Assembly (NCBI GenBank): GCA_017477805.1
Contig: JAFUUM010000034.1
Coordinates: 1-5,555, forward strand
DNA from: Lachnospiraceae bacterium
GTDB lineage: Bacteria; Bacillota; Clostridia; Lachnospirales; Lachnospiraceae
DNA length: 5,555 nt
Direction: 5' to 3'
Shown here: in pieces, positions 5,539 through 5,555 of the stretch
How positions within the stretch are numbered: the first letter of the stretch is position 1
How the letters are laid out: every line of letters begins with the position of its first letter
Notes under the pieces: generated by a model
What the model was told of the DNA's origin: nothing
What the model saw: only the letters and a program-made list of their open reading frames with translations
The model's database searches: none
Made by a program: the position numbers and the translations under genes

Positions 5539-5555
5539 TCGTTTACCTAAAACAA

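Noticed and set aside
1..5555. A new multi-gene defence, mobile or biosynthetic system
   Set aside because: All four genes fall into known housekeeping or signalling families, the gaps are explained by promoters, a riboswitch, terminators and a short repeat, and no integrase, transposase, toxin or uncharacterised cluster was seen.

Overview
This 5,555-base window carries four protein genes. Gene content and signals point to a low-GC-lineage Gram-positive bacterium of the class Clostridia, most likely a Lachnospiraceae-type gut or rumen anaerobe. The grounds are an S-box (SAM-I) leader on metK, sigma-A type promoters, AGGAGG ribosome sites, a MurZ-like MurA and a LysM-G5-M23 wall protein. The taxonomic call is inference. 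No mobile element, CRISPR array, tRNA or rRNA was seen.

Layout from left to right. Bases 1-920 (minus) hold the first 306 codons of metK, S-adenosylmethionine synthetase; its 3' end lies outside the window. Bases 921-1196 are a fully packed regulatory region. On the minus strand it holds the metK ribosome site, an intrinsic terminator, an antiterminator, a SAM-I aptamer and the metK promoter. On the plus strand it holds an interleaved divergent promoter. Bases 1197-2282 (plus) encode an HD-GYP protein with every expected metal ligand, probably a cyclic-di-GMP phosphodiesterase. Its predicted transcription start falls on its own ATG. Bases 2294-2330 form a hairpin terminator shared by the HD-GYP gene and the convergent murA. 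Bases 2344-3636 (minus) are murA of the MurZ/MurAB subtype, with its own promoter at 3680-3708. Bases 3751-3798 are four 12-bp direct repeats that begin at the stop codon of the next gene and place four stops in frame. Bases 3796-5538 (minus) encode a membrane-anchored LysM-G5-M23 peptidoglycan endopeptidase.

How the genes relate. murA (first committed step of peptidoglycan precursor synthesis) and the M23 enzyme (cleavage of wall cross-links) are neighbours on one strand and form a cell-wall pair, although each seems to be its own transcription unit. metK supplies SAM and is shut down by SAM through its leader. The HD-GYP gene is linked to metK only through the shared promoter region. Most of the window is ordinary core genome. 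The points most worth a second look are the interleaved metK/HD-GYP promoters with a predicted leaderless mRNA, and the tandem stop-codon repeat after the M23 gene. I did not find evidence of a new multi-gene system.
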